From Leptospira fluminis (GTDB lineage Bacteria > Spirochaetota > Leptospiria > Leptospirales > Leptospiraceae): a stretch of 64,000 nt of DNA. Position numbers and translations under genes: made by a program. The DNA is taken from NCBI RefSeq assembly GCF_004771275.1, contig NZ_RQEV01000011.1:124001-188000 (forward strand), written 5' to 3'. Shown here one piece after another: positions 1-9,335 of this stretch; within the stretch, counting starts at the first letter, position 1, and each line of letters opens with the position of its first letter. Below the pieces are notes generated by a model that made no database searches, was not told where the DNA came from, and worked only from the letters and a program-made list of their open reading frames with translations.

Positions 1-39
1 GCGCAAATCGTGGAGAACCCGCTCAACGAGAGGGAATAG
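1..39 (+). CDS. 3' end of an upstream gene (partial)
   Basis: An open frame enters from the left edge and stops at TAG 37-39, giving only 12 residues (AQIVENPLNERE). Too little is present to name a product. The stop lies 3 nt before the TTG start of the next gene, and its last codons carry the purine-rich ribosome site of that gene, so the two are probably co-transcribed. Confidence 0.5.
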   Translation, partial: AQIVENPLNERE

Positions 40-42
40 GCC

Positions 43-1887
43 TTGTCTGCCACTTCTAGAACGGACGCACATAAGATATTCGCGGATCTTTACCGTAAAG
101 CTCGTTCCCCGGAGCAACAACAGAAGATCGACGAAGTCATTCAAAAATCGAACGACATATTCATACGTATCGACCTAATGAAGAAGGTCGACGAAGAATT
201 CGAACAAAAAAAGAGGGAAGAGAATAGGAGAGCCGAAGAGGACGAAAAAGCCGCTAAACAAAATGCGGGACAGGCAACCTCCGGATCTCAGTCCAAGACG
301 GCACCGAAACCGGTTCGTAGAGCCGATAGCGCCAATGTCGGCATAGGCTTTTTTGCGAACCTCTTTGGAGGAAATGCCGCGATCACCAAATTCGCCAAAG
401 AAACCGGCACAGTGGAAGTCGGCTTTTTAGGCAGAAATTCCAGGATCGCCCCGTCCGTAGAACGTCTTTTTAAAGCGCTCAAAGAGGATCAGATCATCTC
501 CACGTTACAGGCGCTTCGTTTGGCGGAAAGCCAAGGATGGAGACATTGGCGCCCTCTCGTATACAATATAGTATTAAATTTTAATAAATTCTTTAACAAC
601 TTCATCTCTCTGGACTCCCTATTCATCGATGAAATCTCTCCGGAGATATTTCTGAATCGATCCTTGAAGATGCAGATGTACTACGCGAGACATCTTTCGA
701 GAGATGACGCGAAGGAAATCATTCTCGCGAACGTCCCTGAATTGGTAAAAAAGGACGAGAAACTTTCGATCAAACTCCCCGCCATTCTTTCCGGCCTAAA
801 CTACGGTTTGAATTTGGAAACGGGTAGACCGAAACTGACCGACGCGATACGCGCTTTTTACGTCGTCTCGAACCGTAAAGTAATCAGTTGGGAGGAAATC
901 GTCGACTCTCTGAACGTACCTCCGATCAACGAGACCAAATTCCAAGGTTCCCCGGATATCACGAAGGAAGTCGACACGACTTTGATCAAATTATCCGACG
1001 ATATCCTGACGAGAGGAAATAAAAAAGAGGAACTCCAGAACCTAAGACAAAGATATTTTAAAATCGACGAAAACGGTAAAATCTCTTTCGACTTTCTGAA
1101 CGGCGTCGTCGACGATTATTTCGCCCACCACATGCCGGAAAACATGAACTCCTCGGCATTCAAATCCTCCTTTAAGGGAATGCCTCACAAACTTATCTAT
1201 ATACTTTTAAGGGATTTTCAATCCTGCTACTCTCCCATCTTGGAAGGTACCGTAAAGATCGGAACCAAAAACCACAACCGCGACGTGATCATCATGCAGA
1301 CCGGCCTTTTCAAGGGAGAAATAGAGGAGATCAATAACCTTCTCCGACAACTCGATGCATTCAATAAGAAGTACCCTAGTTTCCAATATACGTTCGCTAC
1401 TTTTAACCAAAATACTTCGGGCAGTTCGGTAGAGGATCAGATTACTGTGAATCTTCTCCGTTTGCTGGGCGAAGCCTCCGCTTTTATGGGTAAATTCGCC
1501 GAAAAGATCAATACGATCGTGGAAAACCATTTGCTAGCGAAGGATTACGAGGCCAAAAGCCAATTGAACGATCGGGTATTGGCGTCGAAGGAAAAAGTGA
1601 TCGATGAGATCAAAGTGCTCCACAGGTTCATTCCTTATTACGATTCCACGGTTGTTTCCGGAAATCGTTTGAATAATAAATCCCTGGAATACGTTTTCGT
1701 GGATATGGCTCAATTGCTGTTCAATTATGCGGTGATCTATAAGGACAAATTCACGGTGAATAAACTTACGGTTCACCGCAAAATAGACGCGGAACTGAAA
1801 GCTCTCAGAGCCGAATACGAACGCCTTTCCGGCAAACCTTTTGACGGCGGCGAATCCTTACAAACCGAATCCTCGGAGGCGCAATGA
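43..1887 (+). CDS. conserved spirochaete-type protein of unknown function, 614 aa
   Basis: I do not recognise a named domain. The protein starts at TTG 43, just behind the purine-rich stretch GAGAGGGAATAGG. The first 100 residues are highly charged (a Lys/Glu-rich segment near 50-75 looks like coiled coil) and lead through a Pro/Ala linker into a mixed alpha-helical body. There is no signal peptide or membrane segment, so it should be cytoplasmic. Its stop overlaps the trpS start (ATGA), which implies translational coupling. Large uncharacterised proteins of this kind are common among conserved spirochaete genes, but assignment to any particular family needs a profile search. Confidence 0.8.
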   Translation: MSATSRTDAHKIFADLYRKARSPEQQQKIDEVIQKSNDIFIRIDLMKKVDEEFEQKKREENRRAEEDEKAAKQNAGQATSGSQSKTAPKPVRRADSANVGIGFFANLFGGNAAITKFAKETGTVEVGFLGRNSRIAPSVERLFKALKEDQIISTLQALRLAESQGWRHWRPLVYNIVLNFNKFFNNFISLDSLFIDEISPEIFLNRSLKMQMYYARHLSRDDAKEIILANVPELVKKDEKLSIKLPAILSGLNYGLNLETGRPKLTDAIRAFYVVSNRKVISWEEIVDSLNVPPINETKFQGSPDITKEVDTTLIKLSDDILTRGNKKEELQNLRQRYFKIDENGKISFDFLNGVVDDYFAHHMPENMNSSAFKSSFKGMPHKLIYILLRDFQSCYSPILEGTVKIGTKNHNRDVIIMQTGLFKGEIEEINNLLRQLDAFNKKYPSFQYTFATFNQNTSGSSVEDQITVNLLRLLGEASAFMGKFAEKINTIVENHLLAKDYEAKSQLNDRVLASKEKVIDEIKVLHRFIPYYDSTVVSGNRLNNKSLEYVFVDMAQLLFNYAVIYKDKFTVNKLTVHRKIDAELKALRAEYERLSGKPFDGGESLQTESSEAQ

Positions 1888-2852
1888 GGATATTAACCGG
1901 AGTTCAGCCTTCCGGCAAATTACACTTAGGAAATTACTTTTCCGTAATACGAAAACTCGTAAAATACCAGAACGATTCGGATCTATATTGCTTTGTAGCG
2001 GACTTACACGCCCTCACTACGTTTTCCTCCGCCAAAAACCAAAAGGACAATACTTACGACGCCGTCTGCGACTTTTTGGCGTTAGGAATAGATCCCGATA
2101 AGTGTTCCTTTTGGATCCAGTCCTCCGTCCCCGAAGTGACCGAACTCGCTTGGTACCTATCCATGTCGATCACGGTTCCGCAATTGCAACTCGCGCACTC
2201 CTTTAAGGATAAAGTAGCCAAGGGGATTACTCCGAGCGCGGGACTCTTCTTTTATCCGGTTTTGATGGCCGCGGACATATTAGCTTTCGAAACGGATCGC
2301 GTCCCGGTGGGAAAAGACCAAAAACAGCACTTGGAATACACGCGAGACATAGCGGAACGATTCAACGCGCAATACGGAGAGACCTTTAAATTACCCGAGC
2401 CGGAAATCGACGAAGAAACCGCGATCGTACCCGGTACCGACGGCGCCAAAATGTCTAAATCCTACGGCAATACGATCAATTTCTTCGACGAGGAAAAAAA
2501 ACTCAAAAAATCCGTGATGGGGATCGTTACCGATTCGGCCGGCGTGGACGAAGCCAAGGATCATAAGAATAACGTAATTTACCAGATTCACTCCCTGTTC
2601 TTGGATGAATCCGAAAAGACAGAGCTACGGAATCGATTCGAAGTGCCGGGCACCGGATACGGCGATCTCAAAAAAGCGCTCTTGGAGCGTATTCTGGATT
2701 ACTTCTCCCCTTTTCGCGCAGAAAGGGAAAGAATCGCTGCGGATCCCGCGTATGTAAACTCGGTGATGCGTAAGGGAACGGACAAAGCAAGAAACGTCGC
2801 TTCCGAAGTTCTGAAATCGGTCCGGAGCAAGGTCGGGATTCTAAGAGGATAG
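1884..2852 (+). CDS. trpS: tryptophanyl-tRNA synthetase
   Basis: Class I aminoacyl-tRNA synthetase charging tRNA-Trp with tryptophan. The N-terminus carries the HIGH-equivalent GKLHLGNY within [13 protein letters not shown] at residues 5-17, and KMSKS follows the sequence [11 protein letters not shown]. The [13 protein letters not shown] context and the 322-aa length are typical of bacterial TrpS. The ATG overlaps the stop of the preceding orphan gene by 4 nt, so expression is coupled to it. No leader peptide or T-box could precede the gene because the upstream gene abuts it. Confidence 0.97.
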   Translation: MRILTGVQPSGKLHLGNYFSVIRKLVKYQNDSDLYCFVADLHALTTFSSAKNQKDNTYDAVCDFLALGIDPDKCSFWIQSSVPEVTELAWYLSMSITVPQLQLAHSFKDKVAKGITPSAGLFFYPVLMAADILAFETDRVPVGKDQKQHLEYTRDIAERFNAQYGETFKLPEPEIDEETAIVPGTDGAKMSKSYGNTINFFDEEKKLKKSVMGIVTDSAGVDEAKDHKNNVIYQIHSLFLDESEKTELRNRFEVPGTGYGDLKKALLERILDYFSPFRAERERIAADPAYVNSVMRKGTDKARNVASEVLKSVRSKVGILRG

Positions 2853-3015
2853 AAGGCGGGCGGATTCTTTCGCTTCGCTAATCTTTAAATTTCCCACTCA
2901 AAAATGGATATCGCTGAATCGCGTGGTCTTAAGCGAAGATACTGCCGACTCGGGATTATGATCTTTTTTTTAAAATTCACCGCCGAATCGCGGATTTTTC
3001 CGAACCGCAATCCGA

Positions 3016-4917
3016 GTGAGTCGGTTCTTAGAGGAAAATTACCGGGATTTCATTCCCGCTTCCCGCTTTTCTTACGCCGTCTTAGGTCTTTTGTCCGGCC
3101 TATTCTTAGAATCTTTTTTGCCGGATCTTCTGCTTCCTTGGACCGCAATCGGCGCACTGGCCATTCCTTTCCTCCGATCCCATAAGAGATCTACGGCCAA
3201 AACTCTATCTTTTTGCCTGGGCATCCTATTCTTTTTCCTTCTACTGTCTTTCGGACCTTCGAAACGATCCGCTCCCTTATTAGAAGAATCTAAAATTTGG
3301 AAGGAAGCATCCTCTAGATTCGTGGAATCCCGACTCGATCGGGGCGGGATCCGGGGATTGGCAAAGGAAATCTCTTTAGGATTGGTTCTCGGAGATTCCG
3401 GAGCGTTAAATAAGGAATTCAAACAAAACGCAAAAGAAGGAGGAATCCTTCATCTGTTTGCCGCGTCCGGACTCCATCTCGGAATCTTATTGGCCTCCAT
3501 TTACGCCTTCCTAAAAAGAATTCCGTCCTTGGGCTTTAAGTTTCCTCGTATCTTTCCCGTCTGTGTAGGTTGGATGTACTTGGCCGCACTGGGTTTTCCC
3601 ATGTCTTTAGCGAGAGCCTGGGTATTCTCCTCCGTTCTTCTCCTCCAAAGCCTGGCTTATCGCAAACAAAGATCCGTGGATTTACTCCTCGGTTCGATCG
3701 GAATCTTGTATTTTTGGGATCCCTCTCGATCGTTCGGAGTATCTTTTCTTTTATCTTTCGGAGCGGTAGGATCCATTCTTCTTTTAAAACCGAGTCTGGA
3801 TCTGTGCCTCCCGGAAATGCAAGCCGAGGATAACAGGCCGGGAAAAATCGTACTCTTCTTACGCGAAAATCTGACCGTTTCTCTTGCCGCAGGTTTCGGG
3901 ACCTTTCCCGTTTTGGTCCACTATTTCGGAGCCTATAGTTTCGGTTCCTTAGGTCTGAATTTATTGGTCGTTCCTCTTTGCGGAATCCTCCTGCCCCTAC
4001 TCTATTCCGTTCTATTCCTGGAATTTCTCCATGTTCCGTTTCTAAAAGAAACCGTTTGGGTTTTAGTGAACTATATGTTGGAAATTTTAGGGAAGTTGAC
4101 CGTTACATGGGCGGACTTGGAATGGAGCATCCAAAGATTTTATCTAGCCGATTCCAAAGAAAAGGCGATCTTACTCTGGGTCTTATTTCTTTTATTCCTG
4201 ATCGGATTGCGCTGCTTCAGGAAAAGAAAACTGGAATCGAACGGGATGGATAGGAAAACGTTCGGAAAAAATCCGCCGGCACCTAGTAAGATACCCTTTC
4301 TTTTTCGAATTCCCATTTGGATATTTTCCCTGCCGATATGCATATCGTTTCATTTTCTTTTGGCAGGGATTCCGGAATGGAAGCAATTCCCTTCCGTATT
4401 CTTCGGAGATAGATTCACATTCGTACTAAGGAACGGGAAGGAATTAGTCCTAGGAGGAAAATGTAAATATAGTAAGAAGATGTTGAAGGAGGCGTTCGGA
4501 AAATACCGAGTATTGGTCTGCGGAACCTCTCCGTTGGAAAAGGCCTATGCGGAAGACGAGTCCTGCGCCTTTTGGATTTCTCTTTGCGTACGGAAAAAGA
4601 GACCTCTCCGATTCGAGTATGGAATCACTGGAACGCGGAAAGCCTTACCTCCGGAAGGCTGGGATGTCGTGGCAAAGAGAAAGGAATTCTATGTGGATTC
4701 GACTTCCTTAAGAATGATCCGTTTCGAAGCGGGTAAAGATTCCTTGGCCGACCTATTGCAAAAAACGAAACAAGGATCCGGAATTATTTTGCTCGCACCA
4801 CGATATAGGAGTCGGGACGATCCGGAGGACTGGAATCGGTTTCGAAAACGGCTTGGAATCGCCGACGGCTGGAAGTTTATTGGAGGCAATGAACTACCCG
4901 GAATACCCGTTTTATAA
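3016..4917 (+). CDS. comEC: ComEC/Rec2-family membrane channel protein
   Basis: Polytopic membrane protein of the DNA-uptake channel family. The ComEC core is seen around residues 120-155, with the hallmark HLFAASGLHLG in a string of hydrophobic segments that runs to about residue 410. The C-terminal 200 residues after a last membrane segment (about 435-455) are soluble but show no HxHxDH, so the metallo-beta-lactamase domain often fused to ComEC seems absent. The start is GTG 3016 with a poor ribosome site, so the exact N-terminus is uncertain. The 3' end overlaps rsmA by 29 nt. Transport of DNA is inferred from family only. Confidence 0.85.
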   Translation: MSRFLEENYRDFIPASRFSYAVLGLLSGLFLESFLPDLLLPWTAIGALAIPFLRSHKRSTAKTLSFCLGILFFFLLLSFGPSKRSAPLLEESKIWKEASSRFVESRLDRGGIRGLAKEISLGLVLGDSGALNKEFKQNAKEGGILHLFAASGLHLGILLASIYAFLKRIPSLGFKFPRIFPVCVGWMYLAALGFPMSLARAWVFSSVLLLQSLAYRKQRSVDLLLGSIGILYFWDPSRSFGVSFLLSFGAVGSILLLKPSLDLCLPEMQAEDNRPGKIVLFLRENLTVSLAAGFGTFPVLVHYFGAYSFGSLGLNLLVVPLCGILLPLLYSVLFLEFLHVPFLKETVWVLVNYMLEILGKLTVTWADLEWSIQRFYLADSKEKAILLWVLFLLFLIGLRCFRKRKLESNGMDRKTFGKNPPAPSKIPFLFRIPIWIFSLPICISFHFLLAGIPEWKQFPSVFFGDRFTFVLRNGKELVLGGKCKYSKKMLKEAFGKYRVLVCGTSPLEKAYAEDESCAFWISLCVRKKRPLRFEYGITGTRKALPPEGWDVVAKRKEFYVDSTSLRMIRFEAGKDSLADLLQKTKQGSGIILLAPRYRSRDDPEDWNRFRKRLGIADGWKFIGGNELPGIPVL

Positions 4918-5761
4918 AACTTCGGCGCTCCGGAATTTTCTGAACGAAAAATCCTCGGCCCCCTTAAAAAAATGGGGCCAGAATTTTCTCATCGATCCCA
5001 AGGCGGTCCAAACCCTTCTCGACTCCGCGGACCGGAAAGCGCTCGAACGCGCCGACATTTTGCTGGAAATCGGCCCCGGCTTGGGCGCGTTAACGCACCT
5101 GTTGGCGCGCACTGGAAAAAAATTGAGATTGTACGAAATCGATCCGGTCTATTCCGACTGGCTGAAAAAATTCCTACCGCAAGCGGAAGTGGTCCTAGGA
5201 GACGCCAGAGAAACTCTCCTAAAGGACGAGGGTACGGATTGTTTTCTTTTCGGAAACCTACCCTATTATATCACTTCGGAATTAATCCTTGCATCCTTGG
5301 AAAAATTGGACCGTCTGCAAGGCGCCGTTTTCTTAGTGCAGAAAGAATTCGCACAGCGCCTGACGAACGAAATTTCCTCGTTGGGAATCTATGCGGGAGC
5401 GTACGGAAAATTCGTCCTAAAAAAAACCGTCAAATCAGGAAGCTTTTACCCCAGGCCGAACGTGGACTCGAGCATTCTTTCCTATACGAGTAATCCCAGA
5501 TTCGCGGACAAAAATAAATATCCTATTTTAGAATTTTTATGCCGCGTGGTTTTTTGGGGAAAAAGAAAGAAAATCGGCTCTTCGATTAAAGAAGCCCCTC
5601 TCAACTCGTTTTATCCTAAAAATCTTTCCTACCCGGAAGAAACGCTCCGCCAAAAGCTCAAAGATTCGATCTCGAATACGGGTCTATCGTTGGAAAAAAG
5701 ACCTGAGGAAATGCCCGCCGAAGATTTTTATCGGATCGTGGAGAATTTTAAAATAGAATGA
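4889..5761 (+). CDS. rsmA: 16S rRNA (adenine(1518)-N(6)/adenine(1519)-N(6))-dimethyltransferase
   Basis: SAM-dependent enzyme (KsgA) that dimethylates two adjacent adenines in the 3' hairpin of 16S rRNA during small-subunit maturation. Visible motifs are GQNFLIDPKAV near the N-terminus, the SAM-binding LEIGPGLGALT, the acidic GDARE, and the catalytic NLPYYI. I chose ATG 4889 (290 aa) because GGAGG lies just upstream at 4882-4886. A longer frame from TTG 4853 adds residues without family character. It overlaps the end of comEC and the start of the next frame, indicating a compact operon. Confidence 0.95.
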   Translation: MNYPEYPFYKTSALRNFLNEKSSAPLKKWGQNFLIDPKAVQTLLDSADRKALERADILLEIGPGLGALTHLLARTGKKLRLYEIDPVYSDWLKKFLPQAEVVLGDARETLLKDEGTDCFLFGNLPYYITSELILASLEKLDRLQGAVFLVQKEFAQRLTNEISSLGIYAGAYGKFVLKKTVKSGSFYPRPNVDSSILSYTSNPRFADKNKYPILEFLCRVVFWGKRKKIGSSIKEAPLNSFYPKNLSYPEETLRQKLKDSISNTGLSLEKRPEEMPAEDFYRIVENFKIE

Positions 5762-5787
5762 AACGGAAGACCGAAGGAAATCGGAAT

Positions 5788-6273
5788 ATGGCTCGAGAAT
5801 CCAAAAAAGAAGAAAGTCTGATAGATACGGCTTTCGCTTATTATTTTAATAGGACCGACAGACTCTTGAGACTTCATTTTACCAAACTCATGTCGGAGCG
5901 AAACATAGATTTAACCGTGGAGCAATGGTTCCTATTGAATCGTCTATCGAACAAAAAGCCGATATCCCAGACGGACTTGGTTGATAAGACGTTCAAGGAC
6001 AGACCGAACGTAACGAGACTACTGGACGGTCTAGAAAAGAAGGGCCTTCTCATTCGCACGGACGATCCGGACGATCGGAGAAAATTTGCGATAGTCATCA
6101 CTAAAGCCGGAACAACTCTCTTGGACAAAATAACCCCGTTTATGCTCGAAGGGAGAAAAATCGTCTACGATGGCCTGAATTCCAAGGATCTGACGTCTCT
6201 GAAGCGTATTTCCAAAACGATCGAATCCAACATCCTTCAAAATTGGGACCTTTTTAACTCATCGGCGAAATGA
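5788..6273 (+). CDS. MarR-family transcriptional regulator
   Basis: Winged-helix dimeric repressor family, 161 aa from ATG 5788, which follows GAAGGAAA at good spacing. An alternative ATG at 5758 overlaps the rsmA stop. The recognition helix and wing are clear: the segment around FKDRPNVTRLLDGLEKKG followed by DPDDRRKFAIVIT is the classic MarR signature. There is no cysteine anywhere in the protein, so it is not a one-Cys OhrR-type peroxide sensor despite the adjacent redoxin gene. An ATTGC-N4-GCAAT palindrome at 6313-6326 in the promoter of that downstream gene is a likely operator (inference). Confidence 0.92.
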   Translation: MARESKKEESLIDTAFAYYFNRTDRLLRLHFTKLMSERNIDLTVEQWFLLNRLSNKKPISQTDLVDKTFKDRPNVTRLLDGLEKKGLLIRTDDPDDRRKFAIVITKAGTTLLDKITPFMLEGRKIVYDGLNSKDLTSLKRISKTIESNILQNWDLFNSSAK

Positions 6274-6312
6274 TTCTATGGTAAATAAAAACGCATCGTT
6301 TCAAATATTTTT

Positions 6313-6341
6313 ATTGCCTAAGCAATTATTATGCATATAAT
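6313..6341 (+). promoter_or_regulatory. promoter and putative MarR operator ahead of the redoxin gene
   Basis: A -35 box TTGCCT (6314-6319) and a perfect -10 TATAAT (6336-6341) are separated by 16 bp. The -35 lies inside an inverted repeat, ATTGC-CTAA-GCAAT (6313-6326), of the length and type bound by MarR dimers. The upstream neighbour encodes a MarR protein. Repression by occlusion of the -35 is inferred. Confidence 0.6.
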
Positions 6342-6359
6342 CAAATACGAGGTATATAC

Positions 6360-6905
6360 ATGATTCGAACGGGAGAACTTGCAAAAGATTTCCGATTTGG
6401 GGATTTGAAGGGAAATTCCTTCATGCTATCGGATCTTAAAGGGAAGAAAATTATGCTTTCCTTTTTCAGAAACGGAGCCTGTGCCCTCTGTAATTTGAGG
6501 ATTCACGAATTGATTCGGAGTTTTTCCGAGCTAAAGGATTTGATCCAAATTTTGGCGATATTCGAATCGGGAAAAGAAGATATGCTCCCTTTTGTAGGAA
6601 AGCAATCCCCTCCTTTTCCATTGATACCGGATCCGGAAGCGAAGATTTTCGATCTTTACGAACTGGAATCATCCCCCGAAAAGATAAAGAATTCCATGAA
6701 TTCGGAAGCGGTGCATGAAAAGATCCGAGAAGCTGAACAAGCCGGTTTCCCTTTACGGCGACAAGAAGGTTCAAATTTCGATAGACTACCCGCCGAATTT
6801 CTAATCGACGAGAATTTGGTAATCAGAAGGGTGCTTTATAGTGAACTAGTAGGGGACCATTTTTCGATCGAAGAAATCCGAAAATGGATCAGTGAGAAAT
6901 CCTAA
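6360..6905 (+). CDS. peroxiredoxin-like (AhpC/TSA) thiol oxidoreductase
   Basis: Thioredoxin-fold redoxin, 181 aa, without a signal peptide and therefore cytoplasmic. The N-terminal part (residues 1-60) has the AhpC/TSA layout, with a CxxC centre at Cys41-Cys44 in the sequence FFRNGACALCNLRIHEL. In this family the centre replaces the single peroxidatic Cys of classical peroxiredoxins. Likely role: reduction of peroxides or disulfides. It lies 86 bp after the MarR gene behind its own promoter with a palindromic operator. The 3' end overlaps the convergent HDOD gene by 4 nt. Confidence 0.82.
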   Translation: MIRTGELAKDFRFGDLKGNSFMLSDLKGKKIMLSFFRNGACALCNLRIHELIRSFSELKDLIQILAIFESGKEDMLPFVGKQSPPFPLIPDPEAKIFDLYELESSPEKIKNSMNSEAVHEKIREAEQAGFPLRRQEGSNFDRLPAEFLIDENLVIRRVLYSELVGDHFSIEEIRKWISEKS

Positions 6906-8425
6906 CGGGCCTGTCTTTGAAAGGCCTTGTATTCTCCGATCACCTTTTCTCCGAACTCCTTCCATTCTTCGTCTTTTTTGAATCCGAAGTGTTGCAAGAC
7001 TTCCCAATGAATCGCCGCGGGGTCCGCCTTTCCCTCGTTGCAATCGATGATCCAGTCGGAAAGGTATACCGCGAACACCACGTCTCTGGATTCCTTCTTA
7101 GCCATCAAAGGTCTATGATGATATTCCGCCGCCACTCGAATGGTATCCGAAAAATTCCATTTTTCGCATATCATCGCTCCGAGCGACGTATGAGTCACCC
7201 CCAAGGCCGCCTCTTCCAGGCCTAAGCTGGAAGCCATCAGATTCTTGCCGGTCAATTCGGTTAATTTCGCGACGATTTCGGGTTCGAGAGAAAGAAATAT
7301 AACCAGACCGATGTCGTGCAGCAAAGCGGCACATACAAGATTCGTGAGAAACGTCTTTTTCCAGCCCATTCTCTCCCCTAGCCTTTTGCATATATATGCG
7401 GACAGACTCGATCTTTCCCAAATCTGCTCGAACTCTTTGTATCGTTCCTCCAGAATTTTTTTCGTTCCGAGACTTAAGAGAATATTGTTCAGTTCCGAAA
7501 GTCCGATCCGTTTGATCGCCTCTTCCAGAGTCTCCACCTTTCTCCCCAGCGCAAAGGAAGCCGAATTCGCTAGCTTAAGGATATTCGTGGAAAGGGAAAC
7601 GTCCCTCGAAACCGATTCGGTGATCTGACCGATGGAGGAATCGGGCTTGTTGATCAGACTCATGATCTGATTCAGGTTCTCCGGAAAAGTGGGAAGCTTA
7701 TCGATCTCGGCGATGATCTCGACGGTGCGTTGGTAGGAAACGTTTCTATGTTTGAAATCCAAAGGGATCTTAATATAGGCCGAAGTGATCTCGCCTTCGG
7801 CCTTGAGTTTATAACAATCCCCTTCGATACCTTCGTTTTTCAACATCAATAAGGACATGGCCAGCCCCAAACCCGCGCCTTCCGAATCGTCCGCATGGTC
7901 GGCAAAAACCTCGCCCAAATCGTTATATTCTCGGCTCTTGCCAATCCGATTTTCCACCCTTTTCAACTCTTCGGGAATGATGGAAACGTTATTCGAAACT
8001 CTCATCAAAAAGCTGGTCCGATTGAACGCCATCGTGATCAAGCAATGGAATTTGAGTTTTTCAAGTAGCTCGGCGTACCGGTCCTTATCGCGGATCATTT
8101 CCTTTTTGAAATTTTCCATCCCTTTGGCATAGTCCAGCGGATCGGAAATATTGAGATTATTGTCGGAAAAGAAAATCCGTTTGGAATTCGCCTTAATGGC
8201 GTTCATTACGCTTTCACGCAGGATCGAAAATACGGATTCCTTCAGGGAGATCGCGTCCAAATAAACCAAATACCGGTCCAGTAGGACGTTTAACAATTTG
8301 TCCACATTTCGGTTGAGAGTCGTGATACGGACGTAAAGAGGGTTGAGCCTTTCAATCCGCTCGTTGACGTTACGGACGCTTAGATAGTATCCTTCTTTTT
8401 CGAAGTGGTACCAGTGTATGTTCAT
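6902..8425 (-). CDS. HDOD-domain signalling protein with N-terminal GHKL-like domain
   Basis: Two-part protein of 507 aa. Residues about 60-225 resemble a histidine-kinase-type ATPase fold: an N-box-like ESVMNAIKAN (Asn75) and a G2-like EGAGLGLAM (182-190). The intervening position where DxGxG is expected reads VSNN (Asn145-Asn146). Residues about 235-450 form an HDOD domain (LPTFPENLNQIM, ANSASFALGR, ALLHDIGLVIF, EYHHRP), a non-catalytic HD relative used in bacterial signalling. No His phosphorylation domain is present. The same GHKL-like module occurs alone at 52623-53360. A TTGACA promoter sits just upstream. Role unknown; signal transduction is inferred. Confidence 0.82.
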   Translation of the reverse strand: MNIHWYHFEKEGYYLSVRNVNERIERLNPLYVRITTLNRNVDKLLNVLLDRYLVYLDAISLKESVFSILRESVMNAIKANSKRIFFSDNNLNISDPLDYAKGMENFKKEMIRDKDRYAELLEKLKFHCLITMAFNRTSFLMRVSNNVSIIPEELKRVENRIGKSREYNDLGEVFADHADDSEGAGLGLAMSLLMLKNEGIEGDCYKLKAEGEITSAYIKIPLDFKHRNVSYQRTVEIIAEIDKLPTFPENLNQIMSLINKPDSSIGQITESVSRDVSLSTNILKLANSASFALGRKVETLEEAIKRIGLSELNNILLSLGTKKILEERYKEFEQIWERSSLSAYICKRLGERMGWKKTFLTNLVCAALLHDIGLVIFLSLEPEIVAKLTELTGKNLMASSLGLEEAALGVTHTSLGAMICEKWNFSDTIRVAAEYHHRPLMAKKESRDVVFAVYLSDWIIDCNEGKADPAAIHWEVLQHFGFKKDEEWKEFGEKVIGEYKAFQRQAR

Positions 8426-8448
8426 TTTCGCTCGGAAAGACCATCCCT

Positions 8449-8477
8449 ATATCCTAATATTCGGAACGTTTTGTCAA
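8449..8477 (-). promoter_or_regulatory. sigma70-type promoter for the HDOD gene
   Basis: On the minus strand TTGACA (8477-8472) is followed after 17 bp by GGATAT (8454-8449). The start codon of the HDOD gene is about 24 nt further downstream. The -35 is a perfect consensus, while the -10 matches only moderately. Confidence 0.5.
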
Positions 8478-8513
8478 CTCCAGATTACTTTAACGCTGAA
8501 ACCGACGATTTTC

Positions 8514-9335
8514 TCAGATTTCCTTCCTCCGGGAAGTCCCGATCAGAGCTAGTTTCAGAACGAGAATCCAGGCTCCGACCTGTAAAAAAGAATACGGCCC
8601 GTAAGATTGCGGATCCTCTACGTTTCCTTCCAAAAGACGACCGGAATGAAAATACACCGTTCCGAGCTGGGGAAGAATCCAGTAGGAGATCTTAACGAAC
8701 AGCTTTTGCGCCTCCGCCAATTCGCGCGAACCGTCCACGATACCGTTGTATACGATAAAATCAAGGATCGCCGTTCCGAGAAGCAATCCGAAAGAAAATA
8801 GGACCGATATCGTCTGATTTGCCGTCAGAGTCAGCAGAAGTGCGAAGACCACCAAAAATCCGTATGCAAGAAACATCACACCCTGGTACGTCAAAAATTC
8901 CCAGGGAATATCAGGAGCGAATGCGGAATGAACGGCAAAAGCGCCGAGAAGAAAGAGTATGACCAAAAGTAATAAAGTAATGCCTTTTCCGGCCAAATAC
9001 GTCAGAAGATCCAGAGGTCTGCTCAACCAAAGGGTATGGATCTGAGAATCCAAATCCTGCCTCAACAAGTCGGAGGTCATCATCACCAAAAAGACGGTGA
9101 TCCAAAGGGAAGAAAGAGTAAAATACGCTCCGTTCGAAACCCCTTTGAGAATCTTGTCCTCGACGGACGAGGTGCAAAACCATTCCCCCAATAGGAAAAA
9201 TCCTAATAAAGAAAACAGAAAGAACAACGCTTTCCTACGGACTACTTGCAGAAAGGTCAATCTTACTAAAATCGGAAGTTGTCGGAACAGGGAAGAAACG
9301 AAAAAAGAAAAAGATTGCGTCGGTTGCCGATTCAT
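8514..9335 (-). CDS. ABC-2 type transporter permease
   Basis: Membrane subunit of an ABC exporter, 273 aa. From ATG 9335 it has a cytoplasmic N-terminus and six or so hydrophobic helices, including one near residue 30-50 and a tandem set at 120-200. The longer frame to 9506 lies entirely within the ATPase gene and has no membrane character. The start overlaps the ATPase stop as ATGA (9332-9335), so the two are translationally coupled. The substrate cannot be read from sequence. NosY/CcmB-like or GldF-like permeases have a similar layout. Confidence 0.85.
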   Translation of the reverse strand: MNRQPTQSFSFFVSSLFRQLPILVRLTFLQVVRRKALFFLFSLLGFFLLGEWFCTSSVEDKILKGVSNGAYFTLSSLWITVFLVMMTSDLLRQDLDSQIHTLWLSRPLDLLTYLAGKGITLLLLVILFLLGAFAVHSAFAPDIPWEFLTYQGVMFLAYGFLVVFALLLTLTANQTISVLFSFGLLLGTAILDFIVYNGIVDGSRELAEAQKLFVKISYWILPQLGTVYFHSGRLLEGNVEDPQSYGPYSFLQVGAWILVLKLALIGTSRRKEI

